Assembly (NCBI GenBank): GCA_040384325.1
Contig: JAZKJL010000001.1
Coordinates: 620,001-684,000 of the forward strand
Source of the DNA: JACMLX01 sp040384325
GTDB taxonomy: Bacteria; Gemmatimonadota; Gemmatimonadetes; Gemmatimonadales; Gemmatimonadaceae
Direction: 5' to 3'
DNA length: 64,000 bases
The notes below the pieces were generated by a model that saw only the letters and a program-made list of their open reading frames with translations, was not told the DNA's origin and did not search any database. Of this stretch, positions 41,596 to 50,080 are shown piece by piece; the first letter of the stretch is position 1, and each line of letters opens with the position of its first letter. The translations under genes were made by a program, and so were the position numbers.

Positions 41596-42870
41596 TCAGG
41601 GTGATGTCGCTGGCGCGGCCGTATCGTGATCCCGTCGCCGCTGCGCAGTGTACACACCGACACGTCCCGAGCAGAGGAACGACGTCGCGCAGGCGACCGC
41701 GAAGTACGGTGCCGCGCGGACACCGAACAGTTCGAGCGCCATGATGGTGCAGGCGATGGGCGTATTGGTGGCGCCGGCGAACACGGCCACGAAGCCGAGA
41801 GCGGCCAGCAGCGGCACCGGGGCCTGCATCAGCACCGCGAGCGTGTTGCCGAGTGTCGCACCGATGAAGAACAGTGGCGTCACTTCGCCGCCCTTGAAGC
41901 CGGAGCCGATCGTCACCGCGGTGTAGACACCCTTCAGCAGCCAGCTCCAGCGGTCGGCCCCGCCGTCGCTGAACGAGGAGAGGATGGTGACGGCACCAGG
42001 CTCCGGCGACGAGAGACCGAGTCCGAGGTAGTCGCGAGTGCCGAGCAGCTGCGTGAGTGCGATCACCATCACGCCGCCGAGCACTGGTCGCAGCCACGGG
42101 CGCGCGATGCTGCGTGTGAAGGCGAGACTGAGCGCATGTGTGCCGGTCGCGAAAAGACGGCTCGCGAGTCCAAAGCACATCGCGGCCCCCACCACCTGCA
42201 GCAGGAGTGGAAGCGCGAGCCACTCGGATCCGGACGTGATCGCCGGGTATGGTGTGTGCCGGATCCCCCACGCCAGCGTGACCTGGTCGGCCATCACTGC
42301 CGCCATCAGGCAGGGTACCAACGCGCCGTGCGCCAGCCGCCCCACCCGCAACACCTCGAGCGCGAAGATCGCGCCGGCCCACGGCGTCCCGAACACCGCA
42401 CTGAAGCCGGCCGCGACACCCGCCTGCAGAAAGACGCCGCGATCGGTTGCCGACAGTGGCGTGAAGGCGCGCCATCGCGTGAGCAGGTGGCGGTCGATCG
42501 CACTGGCGAACGATCCACCCATCTGCACCGCGGTACCTTCGCGTCCCGCCGAGCCACCGAACAGATGCGTCACCAGTGTGCCGACCAGCACCAGCGGTGC
42601 GAGGAGCGCCGACACTCGGCCGTCGGCGGCATGGATCGCGTCGATGACCAGGTTGTTGCCGCGCTCCACGCCACGTCCGGCGCGCGCGTATGCCGCAGCG
42701 ACGGCCGCACCGCCCAGCGGCAGGCACCAGAGCAACGCCGGCACCGAGAACCGCAGCGCAGTCACTGCGTCCAGCGCAGCCAGGAACAGGGCCACCGCGG
42801 AGCCGGTGACGAGTGCCAGCAGGGTGGTCAGGAGCAGCCAGCGGATCAGGGAGCGTGCCACCCCCGTCAC
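41596..42870 (-). CDS. ClC-family anion transporter, possibly fluoride/proton type
   Basis: 424-residue polytopic inner-membrane protein. ClC motifs: GSAGREGTAVQ (gating Glu111), 'GVAAGFSAVFGTPWAGAIFALE' (split helix region) and 'SGFKGGEVTPLFFIGATLGN'. The anion-coordinating GSGIP motif is replaced by GNNLV (about 71-75), as in the CLC-F fluoride exporters, so fluoride or another halide is a reasonable guess. Start GTG 42870 with AAGGGG five bases upstream, two bases after the stop of the kinase-hydrolase gene, so the two are one operon. No fluoride riboswitch was recognised. Confidence 0.85.
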   Translation of the reverse strand: MTGVARSLIRWLLLTTLLALVTGSAVALFLAALDAVTALRFSVPALLWCLPLGGAAVAAAYARAGRGVERGNNLVIDAIHAADGRVSALLAPLVLVGTLVTHLFGGSAGREGTAVQMGGSFASAIDRHLLTRWRAFTPLSATDRGVFLQAGVAAGFSAVFGTPWAGAIFALEVLRVGRLAHGALVPCLMAAVMADQVTLAWGIRHTPYPAITSGSEWLALPLLLQVVGAAMCFGLASRLFATGTHALSLAFTRSIARPWLRPVLGGVMVIALTQLLGTRDYLGLGLSSPEPGAVTILSSFSDGGADRWSWLLKGVYTAVTIGSGFKGGEVTPLFFIGATLGNTLAVLMQAPVPLLAALGFVAVFAGATNTPIACTIMALELFGVRAAPYFAVACATSFLCSGRVGVYTAQRRRDHDTAAPATSP

Positions 42871-42871
42871 G

Positions 42872-44659
42872 TCACCCCTTCACCGCCAGCATCGCCTCGA
42901 CGTGCGGCGCGACGCGAGAGAACTCGAGCAGCGCCGCGTGATCGGTGGTCGGCTCGAGGATCAGCGAGTCGATGCGGTAGCGTGGCCCGAGCAGTCGTTC
43001 GTCGACGTGCCGCATGCGCAGTAGTTGCAACAGCGAACTGCTGGTCACGTTGTCCTCGAACACGCAGCGCACCACCGGTACGCGCGTGGCGACGTCACGA
43101 AACCAGCCGGGAAACGGATCACCCTCCACGAACGGGCGCACCGCGTCACCGGCCAGCTGCCGCAAGGGGCGAAGGTCGTGCCGGAACTTCTGCAGCGTCA
43201 GCAGCAATGGCAGCATCACGTTCAGCCAGGCATCCAGGTCGGCGGCATCGTCGCCCATCCGACGCAACTCCACCAGCAGTGCTTCCGAATCTACCTGCTC
43301 CAGCCGCGCCAGCATCCGGCTCGCGTAACAGGTGGCCAGCGAAAGATTCGGGCTCAGTGCGAGGCAGCCGTGTATCTCGGGCAATCCCGGCACGGACGCG
43401 ATCAGCTGCAGCGCGAGATCGGCACCCAGCGCGAAGCCGATCACGATCACACGCGCTGGTCGATGGCGTGCCACCGCCTCGCGCAGCACCTCGGCCAGCA
43501 AGAGCAGGTGCGATTTGAGGTCGAGTGCAATCCGCTCGCCAGGCGCTGCCGCCTCGAACCCGAACAGCGTCGGCACCAGGACGCGGTGCGGCGCCGCCTC
43601 GGCGAACGGCGCGAACTGCGTTGCATCCGCGCCCAGGCCGTGGAGGCAGAACAGCAGCACGTCGCTCGGTGCATCGTTTTCGAGGCACTGCAGCCCGTCA
43701 TGCTGCAGTCGCGTGCGCGCCGCAGCGCCGGGGATTTGCCTCGTCACCGCGTCGGGCATGATCACGGCGCGCGACACGAGGCGTCGCCGCGTGGCAGGCG
43801 TGACCGTGTCGGTGGTGCGGTCGAATGCGGGTAGCAGGCCGGCGCCGTCCGACGGTCGTGCGTCGGGTTCCTTTTCCAGGCATCGCATCACGATGGCCGC
43901 CAGCGGCGCAGCCAGGTCGGGACGCAGGGTGGTCACCACTTCGGGTCGCGACACGATATGCGCCGCGAGCATCGCACTGGTGCCGGTGTGGCCGGCGAAG
44001 GGATGTCGCCCGGTGAGCAGTTCGTAGGCCAGCACGCCCCACGCGTATAGGTCCGCCCGTTGGTCCACGCCAGGGTCGGCGGCGATCTGCTCCGGGGCCA
44101 TGTATTGCGGACTGCCGAGCGCCATGCCGGCCATCGTGAGCAGGGAATTGCTGCCGGGCCGGGTCGCGATGCTCAGGGCCTTGGCGATGCCGAAGTCGGT
44201 CACCACCGCCGTGCCACCGGAGAGCAGCACGTTTTCCGGCTTGATGTCACGGTGCACCACGCCCTGCGCATGTGCGTATGCCAGCGCACGCGCGATGTCG
44301 TGCAGCACTCGTGTTGCCTCGGCCATCGCCAGCGTGCCGCTGTCGAGTCGCGCGCGCAGACTCTGTCCGTCCACGAACGGCATCGAATACCAGGGCAAAC
44401 CGTCGGCGTCGCCGGCATCCAGCACCGGCACGATGTTCGCCTGCTGGAGCGACGCGGCGAGCCGGATCTCGCGCTTGAAGCGGCTCACCGAGAGTGTGGC
44501 CGAGAGTTCCGGTGAGAACGCCTTGATCACCACCTGCCGCCGGAACCGCCGCTCCTCGGCCACGAACACGCGCGACATCCCGGCGCCCTGCAGCTCCTGC
44601 CGCAGGTCGTAGGCAGCGCCGAGGTGGCGCTGCAGGTGGTCGCGAATCGGGTCGGTCAT
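42872..44659 (-). CDS. Ser/Thr protein kinase fused to a degenerate alpha/beta-hydrolase
   Basis: 595 residues from ATG 44659. Residues 1-285 are a Hanks-type kinase with glycine loop LQGAGMSRVF (23-32), Lys46 in VVIKAF, HRDIKPEN (136-143), DFG (155-157) and APEQ (188-191), all catalytic residues present. Residues ~330-595 resemble an alpha/beta-hydrolase: LFCLHGLGAD at 335-344 (oxyanion region) and the nucleophile elbow GFALGAD at 408-414, where Ala410 replaces the usual Ser. No membrane helix is seen, unlike PknB-type receptors. It is the first gene of an operon with the ClC transporter. Confidence 0.85.
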   Translation of the reverse strand: MTDPIRDHLQRHLGAAYDLRQELQGAGMSRVFVAEERRFRRQVVIKAFSPELSATLSVSRFKREIRLAASLQQANIVPVLDAGDADGLPWYSMPFVDGQSLRARLDSGTLAMAEATRVLHDIARALAYAHAQGVVHRDIKPENVLLSGGTAVVTDFGIAKALSIATRPGSNSLLTMAGMALGSPQYMAPEQIAADPGVDQRADLYAWGVLAYELLTGRHPFAGHTGTSAMLAAHIVSRPEVVTTLRPDLAAPLAAIVMRCLEKEPDARPSDGAGLLPAFDRTTDTVTPATRRRLVSRAVIMPDAVTRQIPGAAARTRLQHDGLQCLENDAPSDVLLFCLHGLGADATQFAPFAEAAPHRVLVPTLFGFEAAAPGERIALDLKSHLLLLAEVLREAVARHRPARVIVIGFALGADLALQLIASVPGLPEIHGCLALSPNLSLATCYASRMLARLEQVDSEALLVELRRMGDDAADLDAWLNVMLPLLLTLQKFRHDLRPLRQLAGDAVRPFVEGDPFPGWFRDVATRVPVVRCVFEDNVTSSSLLQLLRMRHVDERLLGPRYRIDSLILEPTTDHAALLEFSRVAPHVEAMLAVKG

Positions 44660-44859
44660 GACCACAATCTGGGGACGGGAGCACGTCGCGCTCGCGGGCG
44701 ACGCCGGACGTCGCGACCCGAAGGTCACTGCGGCTCGTCTCGCGTCGATGCACGCGGCGAGACACGAAGCCCGCAGCGCACTGGCCCACGATACCGCTGC
44801 GGCCGGAACCGCGCCAACGCGAGACCGGCTGCCGCATCGCCGCCGCCGGCCGACCGCGC

Positions 44860-44865
44860 TATACT
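44860..44865 (+). promoter_or_regulatory. -10 box of tRNA-Leu
   Basis: TATACT, 12 bases before the mature tRNA. No good -35 hexamer at normal spacing. The 218 bases between the kinase start and this tRNA hold no other feature I can support. Confidence 0.55.
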
Positions 44866-44877
44866 CTGCGGTCGTGA

Positions 44878-44962
44878 GCCCGGGTGGCGAAATTGGTGAG
44901 ACGCGGGGGACTTAAAATCCCCTGACCGCGAGGTCGTGTGGGTTCGATTCCCACCCCGGGTA
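44878..44962 (+). tRNA. tRNA-Leu (anticodon TAA)
   Basis: 85 bases with the long variable arm of class II tRNAs. Acceptor GCCCGGG / CCCGGGT (first pair G-U), D-arm region 'GGCGAAATTGGTGAGACGC', anticodon stem GGGGA/TCCCC with loop CTTAAAA (anticodon TAA), variable arm 'TGACCGCGAGGTCG', T arm GTGGG-TTCGATT-CCCAC. No encoded CCA. Confidence 0.95.
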
Positions 44963-45040
44963 CTCTGCACGCGTCGTCGCTGGTGGCCCGAGTGCGCGGC
45001 GCCAAGCGCCGGCCGCCGTCGCCGGCTTGGGGCGGGTGGC

Positions 45041-45046
45041 TAGGTT
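45041..45046 (+). promoter_or_regulatory. -10 box of the lysine operon, predicted leaderless
   Basis: TAGGTT lies six bases before the ATG of the M20 deacylase gene (45053), the first gene of the lysine/diaminopimelate operon. No Shine-Dalgarno sequence. The -35 region is not recognisable at 17-base spacing. Confidence 0.5.
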
Positions 45047-45052
45047 TCCGCC

Positions 45053-46048
45053 ATGACCGACGTACTCGCGCTCGCCTCCGAACTGCTCGCCATCCACTCG
45101 CCGTCCGGCGGTGAGGGACCGGCCATCGATTTCGTCAGCCGCTGGCTGCTGGCCAAGGGCTGGAACGTCCACGTGCAGGAAGTGACGCCGGGACGCGGAA
45201 ACGTCTGGGCCACGCGCAACGGGGGTGGCGTGACACTCTCCACGCACCTCGACGTGGTGCCGCCGTACCTGCCGCCGCGGCTCGAGGGCGACAAGCTGTT
45301 TGGCCGTGGCTCGTGTGACGCGAAAGGCATCGCCGCCGCGATGATGGTGGCGGCGGAGCGCCTCGCGGCCGAAGGTGAGGAGCGGGTGGACCTGCTCTTC
45401 GTCGTCGGTGAGGAGAAGGGGTCCGACGGTGCACGCGCCGCGAATCACCTGCCGGCCACCAGTCGCTTCCTGATCAATGGCGAGCCCACCGAGAGCATGC
45501 TGGCGTCGGGGTGCAAAGGCTCGATGCGTGTCACGGTGCGCACCCGCGGTCGTGAGGCACACTCAGCGTATCCGCACTTGGGGCTCTCCGCGATCGAGCC
45601 GATGCTGCGCCTGCTGCCCACCGTGCACGACCTGCCGCTGCCATCCGATCCCATTCTCGGCGAGACGACGGTCAACATCGGCGTGATCCGCGGCGGCTCC
45701 GAGGCGAACATCATCCCGGGTCATTGCGAAGCCGAACTGATGTTCCGACTGGTCAGCGACCCGGCGCCGCTGCGCGCCGCGCTCGAGCAGTGGGTGGACG
45801 GCATCGGCACGCTCGAGTGGGGCTCGTACATCCCGGCGCAGCACTTCCACACCGTACCGGGTTTCGAGGCGCGGCCGGTGTCGTACACGTCCGACATCCC
45901 GCTGCTGCCGCGCTGGGGCACGCCGCTGCTCTTCGGCCCCGGATCGATTCACGTCGCGCACACCGATCACGAATTCGTCTCCGCGCCGGAACTGCGTGCC
46001 AGCGTGGATACCTACATGGCGCTCACGCGCACGCTCCTGGGATCGTAA
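45053..46048 (+). CDS. M20-family deacylase, probable succinyl-diaminopimelate desuccinylase
   Basis: Zinc-dependent amidohydrolase of the ArgE/DapE group. 331 residues, shorter than typical DapE (~375). Metal-site motifs: STHLDVVPP, GRGSCDAKG (bridging Asp), 'VVGEEKGSDG' with the catalytic Glu pair, and 'VAHTDHEF' at the C-terminus with the last His. Because it leads an operon containing dapD, whose product it would eventually deacylate after transamination, dapE is the most likely role; ArgE-type deacetylation or LysK activity is possible. No dapC or dapF is present in the window. Confidence 0.8.
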   Translation: MTDVLALASELLAIHSPSGGEGPAIDFVSRWLLAKGWNVHVQEVTPGRGNVWATRNGGGVTLSTHLDVVPPYLPPRLEGDKLFGRGSCDAKGIAAAMMVAAERLAAEGEERVDLLFVVGEEKGSDGARAANHLPATSRFLINGEPTESMLASGCKGSMRVTVRTRGREAHSAYPHLGLSAIEPMLRLLPTVHDLPLPSDPILGETTVNIGVIRGGSEANIIPGHCEAELMFRLVSDPAPLRAALEQWVDGIGTLEWGSYIPAQHFHTVPGFEARPVSYTSDIPLLPRWGTPLLFGPGSIHVAHTDHEFVSAPELRASVDTYMALTRTLLGS

Positions 46049-47128
46049 GTGACCGTTCCGCATCCCTTCGACGGCCGGCGACTCCCCGTCGCGATCCTTG
46101 GCGCCACCGGGATGGTGGGCCAGACGTTCGTCCGGCTGCTGGCCGATCATCCCTGGTTCACCGTTACCACCGTCGCGGCATCCGAGCGCTCGGCGGGCAA
46201 GACGTACGCCGACGCCACAAAGTGGCTTGAAGGTGACATGCCGGCGTCGGTGCGCGACTTGATCGTGCAGCCGTGTGACCCGGCGATCATCGGTGAGTCG
46301 GTCGTCTTCTCGGCGCTCGACAGCGGGCCGGCGCAGGAACTCGAGCCGGCCTTCGCCGCGCGCGGCGCGATCGTGCTTTCGAATGCGAAGAGTTATCGCA
46401 TGGCGCCGGACGTGCCGCTGCTGATCCCGGAAATCAACAGCGCCCACCTCGCGCTGCTCGACGTGCAGCGGGCGCAGCGTGGCTGGAGCGGCGCGATCGT
46501 GACCAACGCCAACTGCGCCACGATCGTGCTGGCGATGGCGCTGGCGCCGCTCCACTCCGCATTTGGCGCCCGCCGTCTCTTCGTCGCCACGATGCAGGCG
46601 GTGTCGGGTGCCGGGTATCCCGGCGTCTCCGCACTCGACATCCTTGGCAACGTGGTGCCGTACATCGGCGACGAGGAACCGAAGCTCGAGACCGAGGGCC
46701 AGAAGATCCTCGGCGCCTTCGAAGGCCGCGGCATCACGGCGGCCCCGTTCGTGATCAGCGCGCACACCAACCGTGTGCCGGTCGAGCATGGCCACACCGT
46801 CTGTGTGTCGGTGGAATTCGAGAAGGCCGTGTCGCCGGAGCAGGCGCTGGATGTGTTGCGCAACTGGCGCGGTGACGAGGCCTCGCATGGGCTGCCGTCC
46901 TCGCCGCCGATGCCGCTGGTGGTGCACACCGCACCGGATCGGCCGCAACCGCGCCGCGACGTCAATCGCGATGGTGGCATGAGCGTGCATGTCGGTCGCG
47001 TCCGCACCGACCCGCAGCTCCACCTGCGCCTCGTCGCCATGGGCCATAACGTGATCCGCGGTGCCGCCGGCGCCTCCATCCAGAATGCCGAACTGCTGGC
47101 GGCGCGCGGCGTGATCCGCCCGGCATGA
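46049..47128 (+). CDS. asd: Aspartate-semialdehyde dehydrogenase, archaeal/fungal type
   Basis: Reduces aspartyl phosphate to aspartate semialdehyde with NADPH. 359 residues with 'AILGATGMVGQTFVRLLADH' at the N-terminus and the catalytic cysteine in VTNANCATIVLA; 'SAHTNRVPVEHGHTVCVSVE' follows. The NANC context and the length match the class found in archaea and fungi rather than the NCS-type enterobacterial enzyme. GTG 46049 follows the previous stop with no gap and overlaps lysC by four bases (ATGA). Confidence 0.92.
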   Translation: MTVPHPFDGRRLPVAILGATGMVGQTFVRLLADHPWFTVTTVAASERSAGKTYADATKWLEGDMPASVRDLIVQPCDPAIIGESVVFSALDSGPAQELEPAFAARGAIVLSNAKSYRMAPDVPLLIPEINSAHLALLDVQRAQRGWSGAIVTNANCATIVLAMALAPLHSAFGARRLFVATMQAVSGAGYPGVSALDILGNVVPYIGDEEPKLETEGQKILGAFEGRGITAAPFVISAHTNRVPVEHGHTVCVSVEFEKAVSPEQALDVLRNWRGDEASHGLPSSPPMPLVVHTAPDRPQPRRDVNRDGGMSVHVGRVRTDPQLHLRLVAMGHNVIRGAAGASIQNAELLAARGVIRPA

Positions 47129-48483
47129 TCATCAGCAAGTTCGGCGGCACGTCCGTCGCAGACGCAGCCGCCATTGTCCGCACCACCGAGATCGTGCGCG
47201 GTCGCCTCGACCGTCGCCCGATCGTCGTCGTCTCGGCGCTGGCCGGCGTCACCAACGCGCTGCTCGGCATCGCACGGCAGGCCAGCGACGGCAACTTCAT
47301 CTCGGCGGTGTCGAGTGTGCAGGCACTGCGCGATCGCCACCTCACCGAGGTCGACGCGCTGCTCGACGGCTCGGCGGAACACGGTGAGATCGGTGCCGAG
47401 ATCAGCGTCATCTTCGACGAGCTGGCCTCACTCTGCGAAGCGCTGTCCGTGCTCGGCTTCATCACGCCGCGCAGCCTCGACGCCATCGCCGGCATGGGCG
47501 AGCGGGCGTCTTCGATGCTGGTGGCAGCCGCGTTCCGTCACCGCGGCATCGACGCGGTGCATGTGGACGCACGCAAGGTGATGATCACCGACGCCAACTA
47601 CGGCAAGGCCGAACCGCAGCCCGAGGCGATCGCTCTCGCCGCGCGGTCGCTGGTGGCACCACTGGTGCAGGAGGGCCGCGTGCCGGTGATGGGCGGCTAC
47701 ATCGGCTCGAGCACCGATGGCATCACCACCACGCTCGGCCGCGGCGGGTCGGACTACAGCGCATCGCTCGTCGGCGCCGGCCTGCAGGCCACGTCGATCG
47801 AGATCTGGACCGACGTGGATGGCATGCTCACCGCCGATCCGCGTGTGGTGCCGCAGGCGCGACCGATCGAGCAGATCCGATTCGATGAGGCCAGTGAGCT
47901 GGCCAGCTTCGGCGCCAAGGTGCTCCATCCGGCGACCATCGCGCCGGCCGTGAAGCTCGGCATCCCGGTCTGGATCTACAATTCGCGCAATCCCGGCGCG
48001 CACGGCACGCGCATCACCTTCGATGCGCCGCGTCGATCGGTGACGGCGATCGCGGCCAAGCGCGAGACCACGATCCTGCGTGTCGCCACCGGTCGCATGC
48101 TGTTCCAGCACGGCTTCCTCCGCCGCGTGTTCGAGTTGTTCGACCAGCATTCGGTGTCGGTCGACGTGGTCGCGACCAGCGAAGTGTCGGTCTCCGTGAC
48201 GGTCGACGACTCGGCGCCGCTCGACGTGCTGCTCGGCGCGCTGCGCCAGATCGGCGACGTCTCGATCGAGCGCCGGCGGGCCATCATCAGCGTCGTCGGC
48301 TCGGGCATCGCGGATGACGCGGATGCAATGGGGACCGTGCTGCGGGCGCTCGGTCATCGACGCATCCACATGTTGTCGCTGAGCGCCAGCGCCATCAACC
48401 TCACCATCCTGCTCGACGACTCCGACGTGCCTGACGCGATGCGTGCGCTGCACGCTGCGTTGTTCGAGGGAGCGGCCGCGTGA
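47125..48483 (+). CDS. lysC: Aspartate kinase
   Basis: First enzyme of the aspartate family. 452 residues, without a fused homoserine dehydrogenase. The amino-acid-kinase domain begins MIISKFGGTSVADA and contains 'TTTLGRGGSDYSA' and 'EIWTDVDGMLTADPRVV'. Two C-terminal ACT domains (about 300-450, 'DQHSVSVDVVATSEVSVSVT') point to lysine or threonine feedback inhibition. Starts in an ATGA overlap with asd and ends in a GTGA overlap with dapB. Confidence 0.95.
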   Translation: MIISKFGGTSVADAAAIVRTTEIVRGRLDRRPIVVVSALAGVTNALLGIARQASDGNFISAVSSVQALRDRHLTEVDALLDGSAEHGEIGAEISVIFDELASLCEALSVLGFITPRSLDAIAGMGERASSMLVAAAFRHRGIDAVHVDARKVMITDANYGKAEPQPEAIALAARSLVAPLVQEGRVPVMGGYIGSSTDGITTTLGRGGSDYSASLVGAGLQATSIEIWTDVDGMLTADPRVVPQARPIEQIRFDEASELASFGAKVLHPATIAPAVKLGIPVWIYNSRNPGAHGTRITFDAPRRSVTAIAAKRETTILRVATGRMLFQHGFLRRVFELFDQHSVSVDVVATSEVSVSVTVDDSAPLDVLLGALRQIGDVSIERRRAIISVVGSGIADDADAMGTVLRALGHRRIHMLSLSASAINLTILLDDSDVPDAMRALHAALFEGAAA

Positions 48484-49178
48484 CGCTGCGGATCGCGCTC
48501 TTCGGCGTCGGTCGTCTCGGCCGCGAGATCGTCACCCTCGCGCCGGATCGCGATGCACAGGTCGTCGCCACGTTCGGTCGCGAGACGCCGGCCAGTCACG
48601 AGGCACTGCGCGCCGCCGGCGCCGACGTCGCGATCGACGTCAGCCTGGCCGAGGTCGTGGCAGTGAACGCGCAACTCTGCTTCGATCAGAAGCTCCCATT
48701 GGTGGTCGGCGTCACCGGTTGGCACGACCAGCAGGCGGCCGTCATCGCCGCGGCCGCCGCTTCAGGGAGCGGGCTGCTGATCGCACCGAACTTCAGCGTC
48801 GGTGCGACCCTCTTCTCGATCGCTGTCGCGGATGCGGCCCGCCGGTTCTCCGCCGCCCTCGGCTTCGACGCCGCCATCGTCGAGACGCACCACGCCATGA
48901 AGAAGGATGCCCCGTCCGGGACCGCGCGCAGCCTGGCCGAGGCGGCCGAGCGGAGCCGCGGCAGCGCGGTGCCCGTCAGCAGTGTGCGCGTCGGCCACGT
49001 ACCCGGAGTGCACACATTGGTGCTCGACGCGGCGTTCGAGCAGGTGACGCTGACGCACGAGGCGCGCGACCGGCGGGTGTTTGCCGATGGGGCACTGCTC
49101 GCGGCGCGCTGGCTGCGAGGCCGGGCTGGGTGCCACGGCATGGCCGATGTGGTGCGTGACCTGACAGGAGAGCTGTGA
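48480..49178 (+). CDS. dapB: 4-hydroxy-tetrahydrodipicolinate reductase, short form
   Basis: NAD(P)H-dependent reductase of the diaminopimelate pathway. Only 232 residues, about 35 fewer than the E. coli enzyme, as in the short Bacteroidetes-like forms. The N-terminal nucleotide loop is IALFGVGRLGREIV, and the catalytic motif is ETHHAMKKDAPSGTA. GTG 48480 overlaps lysC (GTGA) and the stop shares one base with the dapA ATG. Confidence 0.92.
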   Translation: MTLRIALFGVGRLGREIVTLAPDRDAQVVATFGRETPASHEALRAAGADVAIDVSLAEVVAVNAQLCFDQKLPLVVGVTGWHDQQAAVIAAAAASGSGLLIAPNFSVGATLFSIAVADAARRFSAALGFDAAIVETHHAMKKDAPSGTARSLAEAAERSRGSAVPVSSVRVGHVPGVHTLVLDAAFEQVTLTHEARDRRVFADGALLAARWLRGRAGCHGMADVVRDLTGEL

Positions 49179-50080
49179 TGAGCGAGAACATTCCCGCGCC
49201 GTTGCGCGGCTGCGGCACGGCGTTGATCACCCCGTTCACGACCAGTGGTGCGGTGGACGAGCCGGCGTTGCGTGCCCTGGTCGAGTGGCAGGTGACGGAA
49301 GGCATCGACTTCCTCGTCCCGTGCGGCTCCACCGGGGAGGCGGCGACGCTGGATCCGCAGGAACACCTGCGGGTGGTGGCCATCACCGCCGAGGTGGCGG
49401 CCGGGCGCGTGCCGGTCATCGGCGGCGCGGCATCGAACGACACGCGGAAGGCGATCGCCCTTTCGCGACAGGTGATCGAGGCGGGTGCCACGCACCTGCT
49501 GCACGCCTCGCCGATGTACAGCCGTCCGCCACAACGCGGCATCGTGGCGCACTTCACGGCCATCGCCGACGCCGTCGGTCGTCCGGTGGTGCTCTACAAC
49601 GTGCCGTCGCGCACTGCCAGCAACATGGAGGCGGCCACCACGCTCGCCCTCGCCGCGCACCCGAACATCATCGCGATGAAGGAAGCCAGCGGCAACCTGG
49701 AGCAGATCGAGGAGATCCTGCGGCACCGGCCGGCCGGCTTCGCGGTGTTGTCAGGCGACGATGCGATCACGGTGCAGTTGATGACACGCGGCGCGAACGG
49801 CCTGATCTCGGTCGTCTCGAACGCGGTGCCGAAGGCGATGAGTGACGTGACGCGCGCCATGCTGCGCGGCGACCTCACCACCGCGCATCGCATCGACGGC
49901 ACGCTGAAGGCGCTCTATCGCGCGTCGGGTGTCGAGTCCAATCCCATTCCCATCAAGGCCGCCATGCACTGCATCGGTCGCGCGGAGAACGTGCTCCGCC
50001 TGCCGCTGGTGCCGCTGGCTGACGAACACATGGCCACGGTGCGCGACGCGCTCACGGCCGCCGGAGCACTCCCGTCATGA
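49178..50080 (+). CDS. dapA: 4-hydroxy-tetrahydrodipicolinate synthase
   Basis: Condenses pyruvate with aspartate semialdehyde through a Schiff-base lysine. 300 residues of TIM-barrel type: 'GTALITPFTTSG', 'VPCGSTGEAATLD', 'VVLYNVPSRTASNM' with the catalytic Tyr, and the Schiff-base Lys in IIAMKEASG. ATG 49178 is chosen because AGGAG ends seven bases upstream; GTG 49175 is the alternative. Coupled to dapB (TGATG) and dapD (ATGA). Confidence 0.95.
   Translation: MSENIPAPLRGCGTALITPFTTSGAVDEPALRALVEWQVTEGIDFLVPCGSTGEAATLDPQEHLRVVAITAEVAAGRVPVIGGAASNDTRKAIALSRQVIEAGATHLLHASPMYSRPPQRGIVAHFTAIADAVGRPVVLYNVPSRTASNMEAATTLALAAHPNIIAMKEASGNLEQIEEILRHRPAGFAVLSGDDAITVQLMTRGANGLISVVSNAVPKAMSDVTRAMLRGDLTTAHRIDGTLKALYRASGVESNPIPIKAAMHCIGRAENVLRLPLVPLADEHMATVRDALTAAGALPS

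Noticed and set aside
42871..42880. Fluoride riboswitch ahead of the ClC gene
   Set aside because: The kinase gene ends two bases upstream, so there is no leader to hold one; none was seen ahead of the kinase either.
45563..47047. 494-codon open frame on the minus strand opposite the M20 gene and asd
   Set aside because: It spans two well-supported plus-strand genes and has typical antisense composition.
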